From contig CM048841.1 in NCBI GenBank assembly GCA_026545765.1, forward strand, positions 73,654,217 through 73,718,216: DNA of 64,000 nt. Direction: 5' to 3'. Positions 57,601 to 64,000 of this stretch are shown here, one piece after another. The position numbers and the translations under genes are program-made. Numbering within the stretch: the first letter of the stretch is position 1; each line of letters opens with the position of its first letter. The stretch comes from Plantago major (taxonomy: Eukaryota > Streptophyta > Magnoliopsida > Lamiales > Plantaginaceae). Below the pieces are notes generated by a model, which saw only the letters and a program-made list of their open reading frames with translations, did not search any database and was not told the DNA's origin.

Positions 57601-60600
57601 ATCTATTTTTGGTGCCCTAAAATCTAATAAACTCTTATAAAAAAGTCCAATCTATTTTTTGGTGCCCTAAATTCTAATCAAGTGGACTTCAAATTCTCGC
57701 TATATTGGGTTTGATAACATAGTTGACATCCATTAGTGTTAATTAATTACTAACTACTTATATTTAACTATTTTTTTTACATATACTCATGTAATTAAAG
57801 TGCTAATTAATTACTAACTAATTATATTTGAATAATATTGTGACTACCAATGAAACTAACTGACCACCTGAAGCCAATTAAACTAACATTGAATCTAATA
57901 TTTACTGTTGAAACTAACACTCGATTATGACGTTGGTTGCAAGTGAAACTAATGAAACCAATATTGTTCATGCTGAAACTAACTTTTGAAACTAACACAA
58001 TGGTGATGAAACTAACACCGATGATGCTAAAACTAACTTTTGAAACTAACATAATGGTGTTGAAACTAACACCGATGATGCTGAAACTAACACAAGTCAT
58101 GCTGAAACAAATGTTGAAACGAGTGGTGTTGGTGAAACTATCTGAAACCAATTAAACTAACAATAAAACTAATACTTGCCATTGAAACTAACACACATGT
58201 CGATTATGATGTTGGTTTCAACTGAAACTTACACCGTTAATGTTGAAACTAATACATTTGGTATTGAAACTAATGAAACTAACACCGTTAATTCTGAAAC
58301 TAACTTTTGAAACTAACACATTTGGTGCTGAAACTAACACTGGTGATGCTGAAACTAATGAAACTAACATTATTATTGATTCTAAAATAAATGTTGAAAC
58401 TAATGATGTTGGTGAAACTAACTGAAACCAATTAAACTAACATTGTAAATAATATTTACTGGTGAAACTAACACTCATGTCGATTATCATGTTGGCTTCA
58501 ACTGAAACTAATGGAACCAATATTGTTAATGCTGAAACTAACACACTTGGTGTTGAAACTTATAACACTGATGATGCTAAAACAAATGCCGAAACTAATG
58601 GTGTTGGTGAAACTAAATGAAACCAATTAAACTAATATTGAAACCAATGAAACTAAGATTGTTGACGCTGAAACTAACTTTAAAACTAATATTAATGATG
58701 TTGAAACTAATATTGTTGACGGTGAAATTAGTGTTTCATTGCTTCGACATCAACTTAATTAGGGTTTAGGTCCGAATTAAGGCGGTAGCCCAGACGCCTA
58801 AACCCTAATTAAGATCGTAGCTCCCAAGGGTGTATTCAAATTCAGTTGATTGGGTTCACCATTTCCCCTAGGGTTTTAGAATTATGAATTTCTAAAACTA
58901 ATACTATTTTGTTTTGAAACTAACATTGTTGGCCCTGAAATTAACTTTAATGAATCTGAAACTAACATTTTGAGTTCCTGAAACTAACTTTAATGAACCT
59001 GAAACTAATACTAATAAACCTGAAACTAACTTTCTGAGTTCCTGAAACTAATACTAATGATGCTGAAACTAACACAAATGATGCTGAAACTAATACTATT
59101 TTGTCCTGAAACTAACATTGTTGGCCCTGAAACTAACTTTAATGAACCTGAAACTAACATTCTTAGTTCCTGAAACTAATACTAATGAACCTGAAACTAA
59201 TACTAATGAACCTGAAACTAACTTTCTGAGTTTCTGAAACTAATACTAATGATGCTGAAACTAATACAAATGATGCTGAAACTAACACTGATGATGCTGA
59301 AACTAACTTTAATGAGTTCCTGAAACTAACTTTAATGAATCAGAAACTAACATTCTGAGTTCCTGAAACTAACTTTAATGAACCAGAAACTAACATTCTG
59401 AGTTCCTGAAACTAACTTTAATGAACCTGAAACTAATACTAATGAACCTGAAACTAACTTTCTGAGTTCTTGAAACTAATAGTAATGATGCTGAAACTAA
59501 TACAAATGATCTAAAACTAACACTGATCATGCCGAAATTAATGGTGTTGGTGAAACTAACTGAAACCAATTAAACTAACATTGAAACTAACACTTATGAT
59601 GTTGATTTCAATTGAAACTAATGAAACTAACATTATTGATGCTGAAACTAACTTCAAAACAAATACTAATGATGGGCATTGCATTGCATAATTTGCATTT
59701 CTAACAAGCTCCCCTTAATGTCTATTTTTACCCGTGTTGTGTCTTCTACTACGCACTTGTTTTGTAATGACTCTGTTTAGCTTTTAATGTTATGAGTAAT
59801 CTAAAAAAAACAAGCTCACCTTAATTGGCTAGAAACTTGTTTCTTCTTAACTAGCTCATCCGAATGGGCTAAACTTGTTTCTTTGGGCTTTAACAGGCAT
59901 CCTTAATTTGAAGTTTGAATACGTGTTGGTTTCCTTCTGATAATGATGCAAAGTCGCATAATCAGAAGAAAACAAATGAATGGGATTAATTTGGAGAAAT
60001 TGGGAGGAAACTTTTAATTTCCTCCATATTGCGGGAATGGCTTGAGAAAAGAGAAGCCTTAAAGGTGCCTACTGATTGATCAGAACTGGTTGGAATAGAG
60101 GGCAAGATCAGATCAGAATGTTAATGGGGAGTCAGACTTGGAGATGAAAGAACTCATATGCACAGTTCAAAATCCATGGGGCAGGTGAAGGGGAAGGTGG
60201 AAGGTGGATTTCAAATGTTTATTAAATCTAAGTGAGCGATAGTTTTGAAGTCCACAATTAATTAGATTGTCCTTTTTTGTAACAGTTATTTTGAAGGGTC
60301 TTTATATGTCATAATTGTTTATATGTGGCTTGTATAAGTAATTTACCCTATAATGTATTATTTCCTCCAAAACTTCCCGTTGGCTCTCTCCAACACTTGA
60401 TTACATTTTTTACCGATTGATAAAGGTGCGAAATAATGGAGCCATGATGTCAGCTTCCACTTTCCTTGTACTTTCATATTATCTGGTGGCTGAAGATGTT
60501 CGCAAAACTAACCGAGTGAAATCTGGATTTCAGGGGTTACATTGAAGCAATTAGAGAGATTAAAAAACAGTCACAGAACGTAGCATTTGATGATATTGTT

Positions 60601-61927
60601 GTGGCCTGTGGAAGGTGTTTACTCTTCTCTTTCTCATGTTGAACTTAACATCCGTACACTTATAAGTTGCAAGTACAAAGGCTCAGTTTATACATTAATT
60701 GTGAAGTATGCATGTATTTTTTGTCGTAATAAATATGGTTGAGTAAAATTCTGGCAAGCAGATTGAGCAGATATAGTGAATCCAGCAGTCATAGTCTGGT
60801 TCTGTAAGACAAATTCATGATATATGATTGATATGATCCTAGAGCCGCAATAAGTACCAGTTCCCCAAGCATTAAAGTACGTTCTGGTCTGTGAGAACAA
60901 CTGTTCTTTTCTTAAATGTCCTTGTACTAAGATGAGTAATAAATAGTGCCAAGATTTAGTTGGAAATACCCGTGAATATTGGCATTATTGTCTGGTTGAT
61001 GGCTCAATTGTGGTCTAGTGGCTTGTTTCGCATGTCAATGTTGATAATTATACCCCTTCTCATATTGCCAAGATATTGATTGATTATTGTAATGTTTTCG
61101 TGGATCTCAAGATTAATTTCCTCTTCTTCAGCGGAGGCACAATTGCTGGTTTGTCAGTCGGGTCTTGGCTGAGTAAATTAGGAGCTAATGTATGCAACTA
61201 TTCTTCCTGTATCTAATGAAATTGCGATTGCTTTTGGAAATAAGCATCATTGTTAATGAATATTAATCACAGGTTCATGCATACTGTGTATGTGATGATC
61301 CCGAGTACTTCTATGACTATGCTCAAGATCTGCTTGATGGACTTGAAGCAGGCGTTAGTTCACGTGATATTGTCAGCATTCAAAATGTGAGCTTCATGTT
61401 TCATTAAATCTGATCGGTTGTGAACAAACTTGTAACAAAGCAATCTGTCTGAGTATCATGTTCTTTTTTCTCTGTGATTGTTCTACAGGCTAAAGGTCTT
61501 GGGTATGCTATAAATACTGAGGAGGAGCTAAATTTTGTCAAGGAGATTGCCGAAGCCACAGGTGTCATTCTAGACCCAGTGTACAGGTATAATAAGGTTA
61601 TAGAAGCTATTCTTGAATACAGAGTGGTTCCTACTTCCTCAAGTGTAGTTGTATAATTAATGATTTCACTGTACGCACTACATCTTCTGAAGGTCTTGTT
61701 TTGGTGATTGATCATTATGCAGCGGGAAAGCTGTGTATGGAATGATACGGGACATGAATGAGAAGCCAGAAAAATGGCAAGGAAGAAAAGTTCTTTTCAT
61801 ACATACTGGCGGATTGTTGGGATTGTTTGACAAAACGGAGCAGATGGCCGCATTAGTTGGGAACTGGCGTAGGATGGATATACACGAATCCGTACCCCGG
61901 AAGGAAGGCACTGGCAAAATGTTCTAA
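54668..61927 (+). CDS. DCD: D-cysteine desulfhydrase / ACC deaminase-family PLP enzyme, mitochondrial
   Basis: This enzyme degrades D-cysteine to pyruvate, ammonia and H2S; the plant family also has ACC-deaminase ancestry. Ten coding exons: 54668-54916, 54998-55063, 56070-56264, 56369-56479, 56884-56975, 60534-60614, 61132-61189, 61273-61386, 61489-61586 and 61723-61927. All introns are GT..AG and phases agree, giving 422 residues. The first 60 residues are basic and Ser-rich without acidic residues ([14 protein letters not shown]), a plausible mitochondrial presequence; Met39 is an alternative start. The PLP lysine is K118 in [22 protein letters not shown] (S145-N146-H147) and [10 protein letters not shown] (264-273) form the cofactor pocket. 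The end reads [18 protein letters not shown] and [15 protein letters not shown]. Intron 5 is 3.6 kb because of a Mutator-like insertion. The gene looks intact. Confidence 0.93.
56976..57509 (+). other. Intron 5 of DCD, left of the insertion
   Basis: Ordinary AT-rich intron DNA, including a T-run near 57455-57480. No exon found. Confidence 0.7.
57519..60348. mobile_element. Non-autonomous Mutator-like element (MULE), 2.8 kb
   Basis: A 9-bp target duplication, TATAATGTA, flanks the unit at 57510-57518 and 60349-60357. The ends are imperfect inverted repeats (GGGGAAATTACATAAAG at the left; GGGTAAATTACTTATACAAG reverse-complemented from the right, with GCCAC after both). Inside are the GAAACTAAC repeats and a unique segment (59690-60290); no transposase is visible. 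A 9-bp duplication plus such ends is diagnostic of MULEs. It sits in intron 5 of the desulfhydrase gene. Confidence 0.85.
57840..59670 (+). repeat. Degenerate GAAACTAAC repeat block inside the MULE
   Basis: The core gaaactaa(c/t) occurs roughly a hundred times in larger units such as tgatgctgaaactaac and gagttcctgaaactaac. A short unlike stretch lies at 58735-58880 (ccctaattaaga..). Apparent ORFs here (KLT/ETN-rich) are products of the repeat. Confidence 0.9.
60358..60533 (+). other. Intron 5 of DCD, right of the insertion
   Basis: Ends with a typical acceptor (ggatttcag) at 60533. No exon found. Confidence 0.8.
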
Positions 61928-62016
61928 ATCTATAACAGGATTGACCAATCCACGAATCCGTACCCCGGAAGGAAGGAACTGGCAAAATGTTCTAAATTTA
62001 TACAAGATTGACCAAT
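61883..62016 (+). repeat. 68-bp tandem duplication spanning the DCD stop codon
   Basis: Copy 1 (61883-61950) holds the last 14 codons, stop and start of the 3' UTR. Copy 2 (61951-62016) repeats it with few changes (ggaactggc for ggcactggc, atttatacaagatt for atctataacaggatt). Only copy 1 is translated. Copy 2 is now 3' UTR. Confidence 0.92.
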
Positions 62017-62460
62017 CCAGCTTTAAAAGTTCCATTTCTAGCTTGCACCCAGTATGTAATAAGGACCAAGGTGTGTAATGTAATGAGTAATCCACCACAC
62101 ACCCTTAGTTTTGGAAGGGTTTTGGAAGTACATTTTGCATGTGAGATATCCATTTTTCCCACCAAGGGCAAATCCTATTTTCAGGTTTGTTACCAAACGG
62201 ACATGTTATAACAAATCACCTTAAGACTAGGCATGGAGAAAAAAAATTAAAATAAGAATAATTAAATTTGTATAATAGCATGTTGAAGTTGCGAATATAT
62301 AAAAACTGCAAGTTGACAAAATGTATAATCTAATCGCTTCAACATCGCATTGAAAGTCACCCCTACTTGTAGAAAAGTGCATAATGTAAATTCGTTAAAT
62401 TGAGCACAATCATAGATAAAATACACATAAAAGATAAAATTAACTCATAACTTGTCGAAC
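62017..62460. other. DCD 3' UTR and spacer
   Basis: AT-rich with no gene. It leads into the Helitron helicase remnant. Confidence 0.5.
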
Positions 62461-62469
62461 ACTTCTTTA

Positions 62470-64000
62470 TAAATTATGTTTGTTGTCGTGTCATATGTAT
62501 TACCCTCTACGTTGCAAATTACAACGTTCAATCTCTTCCTTTGGTAACTCTAGAAAGAACAACATTTAACTGACCATGGTTGAATAAATGTGATGGGAGG
62601 TAGAGGCCGACGTGTGAGAGAGAATGTCCCTTACTCTTATTTATGATCATAGCAAGCATACGAATATGGGGAACTGTCTCCAATCAATTGATAGGGAACT
62701 TCATCTCGCCGGGTAGCTCATCATCATCCTGATAATGAAAACCTTTTGGCACGCGTTGTTTCAAGATATCATCTTTGCCTCGATGATATGCTTCCCAAGA
62801 TTACTAACTATGAGCCTTGTTCCATTGCACAACTCGAAAGCCTGATCAATATTTCTCAGAAGCATTGTCATACACCCAACCTTTAGTATGATCCTATGGT
62901 TAGGCAATATAGAGCAATTAATGTTGTTTAAAAAGTCTACAGTGAAAACATGTTCGAGACCGTTCTCAACATTATCTTCCCTAGCAATGCTATATGCGCT
63001 CAAATTTTCAACGCTATCTCTGGACATCTTCGACATGACAAATTAATTTATATCATCAAATATTCCATTTGTAGGTGCAAGAATATCCCCATGATGAAAT
63101 ATATAGAATCAAGTGATGGATTGCCTAAGTGATACAACAACTAAGGATGTGTACTATCTACAATAGTTGGGATTGGATGACTTACTTCTCAATAAGTAAA
63201 CCTTCGGAGATCTTTGATATCAACCCACGGTCATTAGGTTCAGCAGCAATGCCATCACCGACCCGTGTTATCCACTCAACAATTTTTATCGTCTCTTAAA
63301 TTTCAAAAGTTGACGAAACAGACTGTATAGGATTAAATTTGACGTAACAAATGATAAGTTGAATATGATATAAGTAAATGTGGTATGTAGATAAGGCGGG
63401 CCATTTAACTGCAATCTCATGTTCTTTGTCAACCGAAACAACTCACGACATCTCATATCTTAGAGGAGCATATAGAGTCATTCACAATATTATAACTATT
63501 CATCCTAGAACAATGGGCAAAATATGTCGGAAGTTCCCGCCGAAGACAATCACCACTCCCACCAAATGGCTCATCTGAACGCCCTATCACATCCTTCAAG
63601 CTCCTATCGATCGCTTCAAGCAATGTAGGTTTGTCATGTGAGTCTTATCCCAAATAATAAGCCGAGACTCCTTGAGCAGTCCTCTAGCCTATGAATCATG
63701 AGCTTATTGCACGTTGAGTCCTCGTGATTTGTAATGGTATTCCGAACCTTGAACATGCTGGACTACCGTCCTACCTTTATAAAGAAGAGGTGATGCAATC
63801 CCACTCGACGCAACTGGAAGTGCAATATCGTTCTCCATATAAAGGTTTTTGTGGTCCCTCCGTAGATTTATAAGAAGAATACTTCGTCATTTTGACCATC
63901 GACTTTAAATAGACATAATTTCATATATAGCACGTTATCCATAGGTCAATTGTGGGTATGAACCATCGTGCTATGCTCCATTGCAACTATATAACAAACT
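62470..64000 (-). pseudogene. Helitron Pif1-type helicase, decayed C-terminal half
   Basis: Helitrons encode a Rep-helicase for rolling-circle transposition. On the minus strand, fragments in changing frames follow the Pif1 helicase order. An IASPLLYKGRT segment is near 63770-63800. LIIWDKTHMTNLHC is at about 63620-63660, the Walker-B-type DEAP block altered to DKTH. MSKMSRDSVENLSAYSIARE with VDFLNNINCSILPNHRI and LRNIDQAFELCNGTRLIVSN are at 62761-63036. A degraded ALSR-type motif is near 62530-62580. Many stops and frame changes separate these. The Rep part would lie off the right edge. It may be the coding remnant of the element family seen at 48.5-52.6 kb, but no shared terminus was found. 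Confidence 0.78.

Noticed and set aside
57822-58425. ORFs rich in KLT, ETN or SFI in the DCD intron
   Set aside because: They are translations of the GAAACTAAC repeat and lie inside a MULE within an intron.

Overview
This window is nuclear DNA of a flowering plant, most likely a eudicot. The evidence is intron-rich genes with GT..AG splice sites, AT-rich intergenic DNA, and plant-specific families: a group IVa cyclic-nucleotide-gated channel, a CRM-domain organellar RNA-binding protein, mitochondrial D-cysteine desulfhydrase, and Cassandra, Tat, CACTA, MULE and Helitron transposons. Nothing bacterial, viral or organellar in origin was seen. The species cannot be named from sequence alone.

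Layout. 1-2.6 kb: 5' coding exon of a CNGC20-like channel on the minus strand, running off the left edge, with its upstream region. 2.6-6.0 kb: decayed FAR1/FHY3-type (MULE transposase-like) gene on plus. 6.1-8.1 kb: repeats, including a hairpin, a three-copy 235-bp array and a dispersed GGCAAT-type motif. 8.2-10.4 kb: spliced minus-strand gene with a putative plant transposon protein domain, carrying a frameshift. 11.4-14.5 kb: intact four-exon CRM-domain gene (minus). 15.8-16.5 kb: broken DnaJ-20-like J-domain gene (minus). 17.2-20.6 kb: two-exon linker-histone-fold (H15) protein gene (minus), with a Harbinger/Tourist-type MITE in its intron.

20.98-41.03 kb: a single Ty3/gypsy Tat-lineage LTR retrotransposon with an exact 5-bp target duplication. 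A 6.4-kb CACTA transposon with its own 3-bp duplication is nested just inside the 5' LTR. The retroelement's gag, protease, RT, two RNase H regions and integrase are recognisable but frameshifted. An antisense ORF lies between integrase and the 3' LTR. 41.35-41.65 kb: solo LTR of a Cassandra TRIM carrying a 5S-rRNA-like promoter domain. 42.5-48.3 kb: degenerate repeats in inverted arms around a 5'-truncated L1-type LINE. 48.5-52.6 kb: a Helitron-like end and six copies of a diverged repeat. 52.6-54.6 kb: AT-rich DNA without genes.

54.67-61.93 kb: a complete ten-exon D-cysteine desulfhydrase/ACC-deaminase-family gene (plus). Its fifth intron holds a 2.8-kb non-autonomous Mutator-like element with a 9-bp target duplication. 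Its last coding segment is tandemly duplicated into the 3' UTR. 62.4-64.0 kb: decayed Helitron Pif1-type helicase (minus), running off the right edge.

Three host genes look intact where fully visible (CRM, H15 protein, D-cysteine desulfhydrase), plus the visible part of the channel gene. Roughly two thirds of the window is mobile DNA. The host genes do not form a pathway. The most informative biology is the nesting order of the transposons and their effects on the introns and ends of neighbouring genes.
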